DNA of 64,000 nt from CAYZJD01 sp964483455 (GTDB taxonomy: Bacteria; Acidobacteriota; Terriglobia; Bryobacterales; Bryobacteraceae), in the NCBI GenBank assembly GCA_964483455.1, contig CAZACK010000018.1:1-64000 (forward strand), written 5' to 3'. Positions 1-7,510 of the stretch are shown piece by piece (the stretch's first letter is position 1; the number at the start of each line of letters is the position of its first letter). A program made the translations under genes and the position numbers. Under the pieces are notes generated by a model. The model had not been told where the DNA came from, did no database searches, and was given only the letters and a program-made list of their open reading frames with translations.

Positions 1-45
1 ACAAGTACCTATGAGACTAACGCCGAGGCAGCACGTTTGCAGGAC

Positions 46-100
46 GCCGATAAACGCAGATAGGACCACAATTCATCGGCGTCCATCGGCGTTTATCGGC
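46..100. repeat. Dispersed hairpin repeat, ATCGGCG family, copy 1
   Basis: A 12-bp perfect inverted repeat (GCCGATAAACGC at 46-57, GCGTTTATCGGC at 89-100) encloses several CATCGGCG units. A related element lies at 1967-2033. It is intergenic and could fold into a hairpin in RNA or single-stranded DNA. No transposase is nearby. Confidence 0.7.
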
Positions 101-159
101 GGCTGGAATTCCATCACACCTTCTGACGGTGAAAGCTCGGTACATGGGCTACGCCGCCC

Positions 160-297
160 TCAGCCCGGCTTGTACGTGAACACCATGTACAACACCAGGG
201 CGACGATCGAGAAGATCGCGGAGGCCGCGACAAACTCCAGAAAGATCACCTTGCGCTCTTCCATATCGGGCCGGTGCCGCTTGCTCAGGTCAAGCAT
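160..297 (-). CDS. Small single-span membrane protein
   Basis: A 45-residue protein of unknown function. The N-terminal half is polar and charged (it contains KRHRPDMEERK). A hydrophobic segment of about 20 residues follows (roughly residues 22-41), and the tail is short (YKPG), so it probably sits once in the inner membrane with the N terminus in the cytoplasm. I chose the ATG at 297 because a strong Shine-Dalgarno sequence (GAGGAGGG, about 8 nt upstream) precedes it; an in-frame ATG 48 nt further upstream lacks one. It is divergent from the glycine cleavage operon. No family is recognised. The good ribosome site and clear membrane segment make it more likely real than a chance frame. Confidence 0.55.
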   Translation of the reverse strand: MLDLSKRHRPDMEERKVIFLEFVAASAIFSIVALVLYMVFTYKPG

Positions 298-411
298 CAC
301 GCCAACCCTCCTCGAGGGCCTTCTGCCCCAAATGTACCCCCGCACCCCCGGCCTGTCAAGAGCATCCCGGCGGGGTGACTGCTAACCACAACCAGGAGGT
401 GGGTGTCTTAT

Positions 412-441
412 TTGACACTCCCTTCAAGCCCTTGGTAGATT
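412..441 (+). promoter_or_regulatory. Sigma70-type promoter of gcvT, probably leaderless
   Basis: TTGACA at 412-417, an 18-nt spacer, TAGATT at 436-441, and then only 9 nt to the GTG start at 451. A transcription start 7-9 nt after the -10 would fall on or next to the start codon. This is the only such site in the window with a clear -35 as well. Confidence 0.6.
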
Positions 442-450
442 GGCAATTTC

Positions 451-1554
451 GTGCCTCTGCCCGCCACTCTAAAGCGAACCCCCTTGAACTCCATTCACCG
501 CCGCATGGGCGCCAGGATGGTGGACTTCGGCGGCTGGGACATGCCCGTGCAGTACTCGGGGATCATCGAGGAGCACCACGCCGTCCGCCGCGCTGTCGGA
601 GTGTTCGACGTCAGCCACATGGGCGAGATCGAAATCCGAGGCCCGGGCGCGCTCCAGGCCGTCAACTTTGTTACGACCAACGACGCCGGAAAGCTACAGG
701 CGGGCCAGGTGCAGTACTCCGGTCTGCTGTACGAGCACGGTGGATTCGTCGATGACATCCTGGTCCACAAGGTCGCGGACGATCATTATTTCCTCTGCGT
801 GAACGCCTCCAACCAGGAGAAGGACTTCGAGCACATCCGTGCGGCCAATCGCTGGAAGGCGAACGTCGAGTTGGCCTCGGACAGGTACGCCCAGCTCGCG
901 ATCCAGGGGCCAAGGGCTGTGCAGACCCTTCAGCCGCTCACCTTGGTGAACCTCGGCGCGATCCTCTACTACCAGTTCGTGGACGGCGAGGTTTCCGGCG
1001 TTCCGGCCCGTATCGCCCGGACCGGCTACACCGGCGAGGATGGCTTCGAGGTCTACGTGGCGCCGGAGGCGGCGGCGCAAACCTGGGACCGTGTCCTCGA
1101 CGCCGGCCAGGAGTTCGGAATCAAGCCGTGCGGTCTGGGCGCCAGGAACACGCTCCGGCTCGAAGCGAAAATGGCGCTCTACGGCCACGAGATTGACGCC
1201 TCCACCACTCCCTGGGAAGCGGACCTGGCCTGGATCGTCAAGATGGACAAGGGCGACTTCCTGGGACGGACGGCGCTCGAGCGCCAGCGGCAACAGGGTC
1301 TCCGCCGGAAGCTCGCGGGCTTCGCGATGCGCGGGCGCGGCATCGCCCGCGACGGCTATGACGTGCTGGTGGACGGCGCGCCCGCCGGCTGGGTGACCAG
1401 CGGCGGGCCTTCCCCCACCCTCAACACGAACATCGGATTATGTTATCTTCCGCCTGGATTGGCGACTATCGGACGCGCGATCCAAATCGTCGTCCGCGGG
1501 CAGCCTGTCGATGCGGAAACCGTTCCCACACCTTTCTACAGGCGGGCGAAATAG
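451..1554 (+). CDS. gcvT: Aminomethyltransferase (glycine cleavage T protein)
   Basis: A 367-residue T protein, normal length for the family. It moves the methylene group from aminomethyl-lipoyl-GcvH to tetrahydrofolate and releases ammonia. Family motifs visible are DVSHMGE (about 53-59), CVNASNQEKD in the folate-binding half, and YTGEDGFEVY (about 193-202). It starts at GTG 451, placed 9 nt after a -10 hexamer with no Shine-Dalgarno, so the mRNA is probably leaderless. It is the first gene of gcvT-gcvH-gcvPA-gcvPB; gcvH begins 2 nt after its stop. Confidence 0.95.
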   Translation: MPLPATLKRTPLNSIHRRMGARMVDFGGWDMPVQYSGIIEEHHAVRRAVGVFDVSHMGEIEIRGPGALQAVNFVTTNDAGKLQAGQVQYSGLLYEHGGFVDDILVHKVADDHYFLCVNASNQEKDFEHIRAANRWKANVELASDRYAQLAIQGPRAVQTLQPLTLVNLGAILYYQFVDGEVSGVPARIARTGYTGEDGFEVYVAPEAAAQTWDRVLDAGQEFGIKPCGLGARNTLRLEAKMALYGHEIDASTTPWEADLAWIVKMDKGDFLGRTALERQRQQGLRRKLAGFAMRGRGIARDGYDVLVDGAPAGWVTSGGPSPTLNTNIGLCYLPPGLATIGRAIQIVVRGQPVDAETVPTPFYRRAK

Positions 1555-1556
1555 GC

Positions 1557-1940
1557 ATGTATCCGGACAACTACCTCTACACGAAAGAACACGAGTGGAT
1601 CCTTCTCGACGGCGACACCGGCACCATCGGCATCACGTTTCACGCGCAGAAGGAACTCGGCGATATCGTCTATGTCGATCTTCCCAAGCCCGGAACCGTC
1701 GTCGAGCAGGGCAAGTCGCTGGGGTCGGTCGAGTCGGTGAAGGCGGTTTCCGACATCTATTCACCGGTCTCCGGCGAGGTGCTTCAAGTCAACGAGACGC
1801 TGGCCACAGCCCCGGAGAAGTTGAATGCGGAGCCGCACGGCGAAGCCTGGCTGGTGAAGCTCCGCCTCAGCGCGCCGGAGGAAACAAAGCAATTGCTGAA
1901 GGCCGCCGATTATGAAGCTTATATAGGAGCAGAAACGTAA
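1557..1940 (+). CDS. gcvH: Glycine cleavage H protein (lipoyl carrier)
   Basis: A 127-residue H protein that shuttles the aminomethyl group on a lipoyl arm between P, T and L proteins. The lipoylation site ESVKA places the modified lysine at residue 62, and the N terminus (YTKEHEW) is typical. The ATG at 1557 lies 2 nt after gcvT, so the two are translated together. Longer in-frame upstream starts run into gcvT and are not needed. Confidence 0.96.
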   Translation: MYPDNYLYTKEHEWILLDGDTGTIGITFHAQKELGDIVYVDLPKPGTVVEQGKSLGSVESVKAVSDIYSPVSGEVLQVNETLATAPEKLNAEPHGEAWLVKLRLSAPEETKQLLKAADYEAYIGAET

Positions 1941-1966
1941 TGTTCTGGTCAACACAAGTTCATGTA

Positions 1967-2033
1967 GCCGCCGACGGACGCCGATTGCATCGGATCCGGT
2001 TTTCATCGGCGTTTATCGGCGTTCATCGGCGGC
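1967..2033. repeat. Dispersed hairpin repeat, ATCGGCG family, copy 2
   Basis: Imperfect 19-bp inverted repeat: the arm at 1967-1985 pairs with 2015-2033 with 2 mismatches. Between them lie direct CATCGGCG/TTATCGGCG units like those at 46-100. It fills the gcvH-gcvPA gap and could act as a hairpin in the operon mRNA. Confidence 0.7.
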
Positions 2034-2093
2034 TCAATAGGTTCTGTTCGATGCCTGGATGCCGCCAATTCTCAAGCGGGATGGCAGAGTAGA

Positions 2094-3410
2094 TTGCGTT
2101 ACCTTCCGAAGTCCGATTCGGAACGCCGCGAGATGCTGGCGGCCTGCGGCGTCGAATCCATCGAAGAGTTGTTCTCCCGGGTGCCGCCGGAACTGCGGCT
2201 GAAGAGACCGCTGCACCTGCCGGAAGGCAAGTCCGAGTACGAGATTCTGGACTGGTTCCGCGCACAGGGCGCCCGTAACGCCAACGGATACGCCAGTTTC
2301 CTCGGCGCCGGCGTGTATCCGCACTACCGGCCGGTGCTAGTGGACGCGGTGGTGTCCCGCGGCGAGTTTCTCACCTCGTACACGCCTTATCAGGCCGAGA
2401 TCTCGCAGGGCACGCTGACCGCGATCTTCGAATTTCAGACGATGATCTGCCAGCTCACGGGCATGGACGTAGCGAACGCCTCGATGTACGACGGCTCGAC
2501 CGCCGTTCCCGAGGCGGCGATGATGGCGGCGCGCGCCACCGGGCGCGACCGCTTCGTCGTCGCTCGCACTGTGCACCCCGAGTACCGCGAAGTCCTCGGG
2601 ACCTATTGCCGGAACCAGGGGCTACCGGTCGAAGAGGCGGGCTACGACGCCGAATCCGGCTCGCTCGATCTGGCCGCCCTCGAATCGAAAGTCGACGACC
2701 GGACCGCCGCCGTCATCGTCCAGTCTCCGAATTTCTTCGGCGTCGTCGAGAGAATCAAGGCGGCGGCGGAGATCGCCCACCGCCGGGGCGCGCTGCTGGT
2801 GCACGTGTTCACCGAGGCCGTGTCGCTCGGCCTCCTCGAGCCGCCGCGCGACGCCGACATCGTCGCCGGCGAATTGCAGTCCTTCGCCATCTCGCCGAGC
2901 TACGGCGGCCCGTTCGCCGGCGTCATCGCCGCCAAAGAGAAGTTCATCCGCCAGCTTCCCGGCAGGCTCGCCGGCGAGACGAAGGACCTCCGGGGCAACC
3001 GCGCCTTCTGCCTGACGCTGGCGACGCGCGAGCAGCACATCCGGCGCGAGAAGGCGACGTCGAATATCTGCACCAACCAGGCGCTCATCGCGCTGATGGC
3101 GACGGTCTTCATGACCGTGTACGGCAAGGAGGGGCTGCGCGAGCTGGCCGGGCAGAATCTGGCCAAGGCGCATTACCTGGCGTCGAAAGTCCCGCTTAAG
3201 TTCAGCGGGCCGTTCTTCAACGAATTCGTGGCCTCGGCCACCGGCGGGCCGCCGGAAGTACGCAACGAGGACCTGCTGAAGGAGGGAATCATCGGCGGCC
3301 TGCCCTTGAAGCGGTTTTATCCGGAGCTGGCCGGGTGCATGCTGCTCTGCGCGACAGAGATGCACACGCGCGAGCAAATGGACAAGCTCGCGGAGGCCCT
3401 GACCCGATGA
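2094..3410 (+). CDS. gcvPA: Glycine dehydrogenase (decarboxylating) subunit 1
   Basis: A 438-residue N-terminal half of a split P protein, about the normal length of free-standing GcvPA. With GcvPB it forms the PLP-dependent decarboxylase that loads glycine-derived aminomethyl onto GcvH. The start is TTG 2094, giving RYLPKSDSERREML; no ATG gives a better N terminus. The motif YTPYQAEISQGTL and the sequence ASMYDGSTA are typical. The stop overlaps the gcvPB start by 4 nt (ATGA). A repeat-filled gap of about 150 bp separates it from gcvH. Confidence 0.94.
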   Translation: MRYLPKSDSERREMLAACGVESIEELFSRVPPELRLKRPLHLPEGKSEYEILDWFRAQGARNANGYASFLGAGVYPHYRPVLVDAVVSRGEFLTSYTPYQAEISQGTLTAIFEFQTMICQLTGMDVANASMYDGSTAVPEAAMMAARATGRDRFVVARTVHPEYREVLGTYCRNQGLPVEEAGYDAESGSLDLAALESKVDDRTAAVIVQSPNFFGVVERIKAAAEIAHRRGALLVHVFTEAVSLGLLEPPRDADIVAGELQSFAISPSYGGPFAGVIAAKEKFIRQLPGRLAGETKDLRGNRAFCLTLATREQHIRREKATSNICTNQALIALMATVFMTVYGKEGLRELAGQNLAKAHYLASKVPLKFSGPFFNEFVASATGGPPEVRNEDLLKEGIIGGLPLKRFYPELAGCMLLCATEMHTREQMDKLAEALTR

Positions 3411-4891
3411 AGCGCAAAGCCCGGCCGCACATCACGCAGAATGAGCCGCTGCTGTTCGAGATCAGTTCGCCCGGCAAGCGCGGCTACCAGCTTCCCGCCC
3501 TCGACGTTCCGGCCGTCGATCCCAAGCAGGCGCTGGGGGAGGAGAATGTCCGGGCGGAGATCGAGGATTTCCCCGAAGTCAGCGAACTGGAGGCAATCCG
3601 GCACTTCACCCGCTTGTCCACGTGGAACTACTCGATCGACCACGGGATGTATCCGCTGGGCTCGTGCACGATGAAGTACAACCCGCGGATCAACGAGGTC
3701 GTGGCGCGGGTGGAAGGGCTCGCCTGGGCGCACCCGTACCAGCCCGAGCCGGTGTCGCAAGGGGCGCTGGAAATCATGGGCGCGCTGGAGGCGGCGCTGG
3801 CCGAGATCACCGGCATGGACGCGGTCACGCTTCAGCCCGCCGCCGGCGCGCACGGGGAGCTGACCGGCATCCTGCTGTGCCGCGGCCTGCTCGAAGCCCG
3901 AGGGAACCCGCGCAAGAAGATCCTCATTCCGGACTCGGCGCACGGCACCAACCCCGCCACCGCCGTGATCGCCGGCTACAGTGTCGAGAACGTGAAATCC
4001 AACGAGCGCGGCATGATGGACCTGGCGGTGCTCGACCGCGTGGTGAACGAGGACGTAGCCGCGCTGATGGTCACCAACCCGAACACGCTCGGCGTGTTCG
4101 AGGAGGAGATCACCCGGGTGGCGGATCTGCTCCACGACCGCGGCGCGCTGCTGTACATGGACGGCGCCAATATGAACGCGCTGGTGGGCATCGCGCGGCC
4201 CGGAGATTTTGGCGTCGACGTGATGCACCTGAACCTGCACAAGACCTTCTCCACACCGCACGGCGGCGGCGGGCCGGGCAGCGGGCCGGTGGCGGTGAAG
4301 AGCCACCTCGAGCCGTTCCTGCCGGTCCCGCGCCTGAAGCGCGCGGGCGAGCGCTGGACGTTCGACTACGACCGCCCGCAATCCATTGGCCGCGTCCGCG
4401 CCTTCTACGGCAACTTCGGCGTGCTGGTCCGGGCGCTGGCCTACATCATGGCCCACGGCTCGAACGGTCTCCTGAAAGCCACGATGGACGCGGTGCTCAA
4501 CGCGAATTACATCCGGCGAAAGCTGGAGCCGTACTACGAGCTCCCGCACGACGAGCCGACGATGCACGAATGCGTCTTCAGCGACGCGCGGCAGGCCAAG
4601 CTCGGCGTCCGCACGATGGACATCGCCAAGCGCCTTATCGATTACGGCTTCCACCCGTATACGGTGAGCTTCCCGCTGATCGTGCCCGGCGCGCTGATGA
4701 TCGAGCCGACCGAAACCGAGGGCAAGCGCGAGCTGGATCTGTTCATCGAGGCGCTGATGGCGATCGCGCGGGAGGCCGAAGAGCAGCCGGACGTCGTCAC
4801 CAAGGCGCCGCACTGCGCGCGCACGAACCGCGTGGATGAGGTCACCGCGGCTCGCAAGCCCGTGGTGCGGTGGAGGCCGGCGCAGCCGTAG
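3407..4891 (+). CDS. gcvPB: Glycine dehydrogenase (decarboxylating) subunit 2
   Basis: A 494-residue C-terminal half of the split P protein. The PLP-binding lysine is K279 in NLHKTFSTPHGGGG. The start ATG 3407 overlaps the gcvPA stop, so the two subunits are translationally coupled. It is the last recognisable gene of the operon; the L protein (lpd) is absent from this window and must be encoded elsewhere. Confidence 0.95.
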   Translation: MKRKARPHITQNEPLLFEISSPGKRGYQLPALDVPAVDPKQALGEENVRAEIEDFPEVSELEAIRHFTRLSTWNYSIDHGMYPLGSCTMKYNPRINEVVARVEGLAWAHPYQPEPVSQGALEIMGALEAALAEITGMDAVTLQPAAGAHGELTGILLCRGLLEARGNPRKKILIPDSAHGTNPATAVIAGYSVENVKSNERGMMDLAVLDRVVNEDVAALMVTNPNTLGVFEEEITRVADLLHDRGALLYMDGANMNALVGIARPGDFGVDVMHLNLHKTFSTPHGGGGPGSGPVAVKSHLEPFLPVPRLKRAGERWTFDYDRPQSIGRVRAFYGNFGVLVRALAYIMAHGSNGLLKATMDAVLNANYIRRKLEPYYELPHDEPTMHECVFSDARQAKLGVRTMDIAKRLIDYGFHPYTVSFPLIVPGALMIEPTETEGKRELDLFIEALMAIAREAEEQPDVVTKAPHCARTNRVDEVTAARKPVVRWRPAQP

Positions 4892-4900
4892 TCGAGGACC

Positions 4901-4920
4901 CGCTGGGCTGCCGCCCAGTG
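4901..4920 (+). terminator. Possible hairpin after gcvPB
   Basis: CGCTGGGC, TGCC loop, GCCCAGTG: an 8-bp stem with one mismatch, 10 nt after the gcvPB stop. It has no U tract, so it is a weak candidate. Confidence 0.3.
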
Positions 4921-4958
4921 GCGAATCTAACCGCACCCTTCGCCGAGAACCAAGACAA

Positions 4959-4985
4959 CTCTGCGTTCTCTGCGACTCCGCGGTT
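4959..4985. repeat. CTCTGCG-type short repeat
   Basis: The units CTCTGCG, CTCTGCG and CTCCGCGG stand in tandem between convergent genes. It is similar in style to the ATCGGCG repeats. This is the only copy seen here. Confidence 0.35.
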
Positions 4986-4997
4986 CAGTCACTTGGA

Positions 4998-6242
4998 CTA
5001 CGGGAGCTTCAGCACCTCCTTGTACGGGAACGTCTTCCAATCTGCTCCGGCGCGGCCGTTCAGGTCCCAGACGACGTCACCCCGCCGCACGGTCATTTCG
5101 GCGACAATACGCCGCGCTCCGGGATTCAATGCTCCGGCGGAGTCAAGAAACCCAAAGCGGCCTGACTCCACCTTCAGCACGCTAACATCCGCCTCTGCTC
5201 CTATATCCAGGTGGCCTAACTGGGGGCGCTTGATGGCCTGCGCCGCCGACCACGTGGCCATGCGGACCACGTCCGGGAGCGGCGCGCCCAGGTTCAACAT
5301 CTTCGACATCACGTTGGCGAGATCCTTCATACCGGCGTTCATGCTGCCGGTGTGCAGATCGGTCGAGACGGTATCCGGATAGAACTTACTGCGAAATGCG
5401 GGAACGGCGACGAACCAGTAGAAGCTGCCGCCGCCATGGCCGACGTCGAACAGGACGCCGCGCCGCCGTCCGGCCGCCATAACCGGATTCAGGCTTCCGT
5501 CCGGCAGCAACTCCGCGCGGCGCCCCGAGTAACAGTGCGTGTAAATATCGCCCGGCCTGAGCTTCTCCTGAAGAAGCTTGGCAAGGTTCCGGTCGCCACC
5601 CACGATGCCGAAGTCCACCATCACCGGCAGCCCGGTGGCGGTGCCCGCTTTCACCGCGTTGTCCACATCCAGCCAGTCGGGTCTGGGATAGTGCGCGACT
5701 TTGAATCCAACCACGACCTCCGGGTATTTCCTGGCCATCTGGATCGCCGCTTCGGCGTCGATGTCCGCCGGATCGTTCTCCCCTTTGGGCGCCATACCGA
5801 CACCGCTGATGTTCAACAGCGCGAGCACCCGCGTCTGCGCGCGGGCGATGATCCTCTGGTGGAAATCCTCGAAGTTCCGCCAGCCCGGGGATCCGGCGTC
5901 CACCATCGTGGTGACGCCGGTGCGGAACGAGAAGCCGTCCGGATAGACGCTGGAATCGCCGGTGATGGCGGCAAGCCCGGTGCCTGCATAGACGTGGACG
6001 TGGATGTCGAGCAGGCCGGGCGTCACGTACAGCCCGCTGACGTAGGCGACCTTTTTGGCCGACGCCGCCGGAATGTCCGGTGCAACCCGCGCAATCTTCC
6101 GGCCGGCGATCGCGACGTCCATCCGCGCATCGATCTTGTTCTTCGGGTCGATGACGTGCCCTCCTTTGAGCAAGAGGTCGTAGGCCTGTTGTGCGGGCAG
6201 GATGCTCGCCACGACCAGGCCAAGTGTGATAATCGGTCTCAT
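4998..6242 (-). CDS. Exported amidohydrolase/deacetylase family metallohydrolase
   Basis: A 414-residue amidohydrolase-superfamily enzyme of the type often found beside SelA-like PLP enzymes. It carries a Sec signal peptide (MRPIITLGLVVASILPAQQA), so it acts outside the cytoplasm. Metal-site residues visible are HVH (H81, H83), the likely carbamylated lysine K181 (GFKVAH), H236 (YTHCYSG) and D295 (STDLH). The strand-5 position, normally His in VMVHIG, reads VMVDFG (Asp210), which is unusual. The start at 6242 has a Shine-Dalgarno (GGGAGG). This start codon overlaps head-to-head with that of the divergent PLP enzyme (CATG). The substrate is unknown; an N-acyl amino acid or amino sugar is plausible. 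Confidence 0.85.
   Translation of the reverse strand: MRPIITLGLVVASILPAQQAYDLLLKGGHVIDPKNKIDARMDVAIAGRKIARVAPDIPAASAKKVAYVSGLYVTPGLLDIHVHVYAGTGLAAITGDSSVYPDGFSFRTGVTTMVDAGSPGWRNFEDFHQRIIARAQTRVLALLNISGVGMAPKGENDPADIDAEAAIQMARKYPEVVVGFKVAHYPRPDWLDVDNAVKAGTATGLPVMVDFGIVGGDRNLAKLLQEKLRPGDIYTHCYSGRRAELLPDGSLNPVMAAGRRRGVLFDVGHGGGSFYWFVAVPAFRSKFYPDTVSTDLHTGSMNAGMKDLANVMSKMLNLGAPLPDVVRMATWSAAQAIKRPQLGHLDIGAEADVSVLKVESGRFGFLDSAGALNPGARRIVAEMTVRRGDVVWDLNGRAGADWKTFPYKEVLKLP
6228..6233 (+). promoter_or_regulatory. -10-like hexamer for the SelA-like gene
   Basis: GATAAT ends 7 nt before the ATG at 6241, within the 5' end of the divergent gene. The spacing fits a leaderless transcript. Confidence 0.4.
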
Positions 6243-7431
6243 GAGAAAGCCTCCCACGCGAAGAATAGTATTGCAGGCGGCGGCGCTGCCCGCCCTGGCC
6301 TCCGCGAAAGTCGAACCCACATTGTCGCAAGCCGGCGTATACACCCGCTTAGGTGTTCGCCCGGTCATCAACGCGATGGGCACGGTCACCCTCCTCGGCG
6401 GCTCGATCATGCCGCCGGAGGTGGTGCGGGCGATGGATGAGGCGTCGAAGTTCTTCGTGGATCTGCCGGAGTTGCAGAAGAAGGCCGGCGAGAGGATCGC
6501 CGAACTGGTGGGCGTTCCGGCGGCGATGGTGACCGCCGGCGCGGCTTCGGCCATCACCGTAGCGACGGCGGCCTGCCTGGCCCGGGGCGACCGCGCCAGG
6601 TACGCGCAATTGCCGGACACCGCCAGCATGCCCAATGAAGTCATCCAACAGAAGAGCCACCGCTCCGGTTACGAGCCGCAAATGCGCGTGGCCGGCGCGA
6701 GGATCGTCGAGGTTGAAACGCGCGAGGAACTGGAACGAGCCATCGGCGAGCGGACGGCGATGATGTTCTACCTCAACCTGGCGGACGCCAAAGGGCGGAT
6801 CGGCCGCCGGGAGTGGCTCGAGATCGCCAGGGCTCGCGGAATCCCGGCGTTCAACGATGCCGCCGCCGACGTGCCGCCTCCGGAGCGGCTCTCCGGTATC
6901 GTCGCCGAGGGCTTCGACCTGGTGGCCTTCTCCGGCGGTAAAGGCTTGCGCGGCCCCCAATCCACCGGGCTGCTGCTGGGGCGGAAAGACCTGATCGAAG
7001 CGGCGGTTCCGGCGATCAGCCCGCATGGCGGCATCGGCCGCGGCATGAAGGTCGGCAAGGAGGAGATTGTCGGGCTGGTGGCGGCGGTGGAACGTTTCCT
7101 CCGTATCGATCACCAGGCCGAGCTACGCGTGTTCGATTCGCGAGTGGCCGACATCATCCGGGCGGTGGCCGGGGTACCGGGCCTTCAGGCGGAGCGCAAG
7201 GTTCCGCGTATCGCCAACGAGGTCCCCCATGTGGCTCTTTCCTGGAACGAGACCGACCGCGGCCTGGCCGCGCAGGAGGTGGTGAAGAAACTGCGGGGGG
7301 GCGAGCCGCCGATCGCCGTTCTGCACACCGGCGCCGGGCAGATCACGATCGCCGTGTGGACAATGCAGGGCAATGAACACCGTACCGTCGCACGTCGGCT
7401 GCGCGAGGTTTTCTCGCCCCCAACCGCATAA
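6241..7431 (+). CDS. SelA-related PLP-dependent enzyme with Tat signal
   Basis: A 396-residue fold-type I PLP enzyme of the SelA/D-glucosaminate-6-phosphate ammonia-lyase-like group. The PLP lysine is K234 in FSGGKGLRGPQ, and AAGAASAITVATAA is the phosphate-binding region. The N terminus has a twin-arginine motif (TRRIVLQ) followed by a hydrophobic stretch ending in ALASA, suggesting Tat export of the folded holoenzyme. The ATG at 6241 shares CATG with the divergent amidohydrolase start and lies 7 nt after GATAAT. The pairing with an amidohydrolase is a recurrent genomic association; here both partners appear exported. The reaction is unknown; an ammonia lyase or racemase/aldolase-like step on a deacylated product is an inference. 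Confidence 0.85.
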   Translation: MRKPPTRRIVLQAAALPALASAKVEPTLSQAGVYTRLGVRPVINAMGTVTLLGGSIMPPEVVRAMDEASKFFVDLPELQKKAGERIAELVGVPAAMVTAGAASAITVATAACLARGDRARYAQLPDTASMPNEVIQQKSHRSGYEPQMRVAGARIVEVETREELERAIGERTAMMFYLNLADAKGRIGRREWLEIARARGIPAFNDAAADVPPPERLSGIVAEGFDLVAFSGGKGLRGPQSTGLLLGRKDLIEAAVPAISPHGGIGRGMKVGKEEIVGLVAAVERFLRIDHQAELRVFDSRVADIIRAVAGVPGLQAERKVPRIANEVPHVALSWNETDRGLAAQEVVKKLRGGEPPIAVLHTGAGQITIAVWTMQGNEHRTVARRLREVFSPPTA

Positions 7432-7435
7432 CCAT

Positions 7436-7483
7436 CCAACCGAACAAGCGCCCAACCGAACAAGCGCCCGACCGAACAACCGC
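7436..7483. repeat. 16-bp tandem repeat, CCAACCGAACAAGCGC family
   Basis: Three adjoining 16-bp units at 7436-7451, 7452-7467 and 7468-7483; the first two are identical and the third differs at 2 positions. Related sequence occurs at 14350-14413, 16193-16263, 16659-16692 and 46998-47038. Confidence 0.85.
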
Positions 7484-7496
7484 ACCGCCGGCGTCT

Positions 7497-7502
7497 TATA
7501 AT
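7497..7502 (+). promoter_or_regulatory. -10 hexamer of the ceramidase-like gene
   Basis: A perfect TATAAT, 8 nt before the ATG at 7511, with no Shine-Dalgarno between. It is a leaderless configuration. The -35 zone falls inside the 16-bp repeats. Confidence 0.6.
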
Positions 7503-7510
7503 CACCAACC

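Noticed and set aside
3317..4936. 539-codon minus-strand frame over gcvPB
   Set aside because: A shadow of gcvPB; the composition is His/Arg-rich and no motif is seen.
7436..7483. CRISPR-like array
   Set aside because: Units are 16 bp and directly adjoining, with no spacers and no cas genes.
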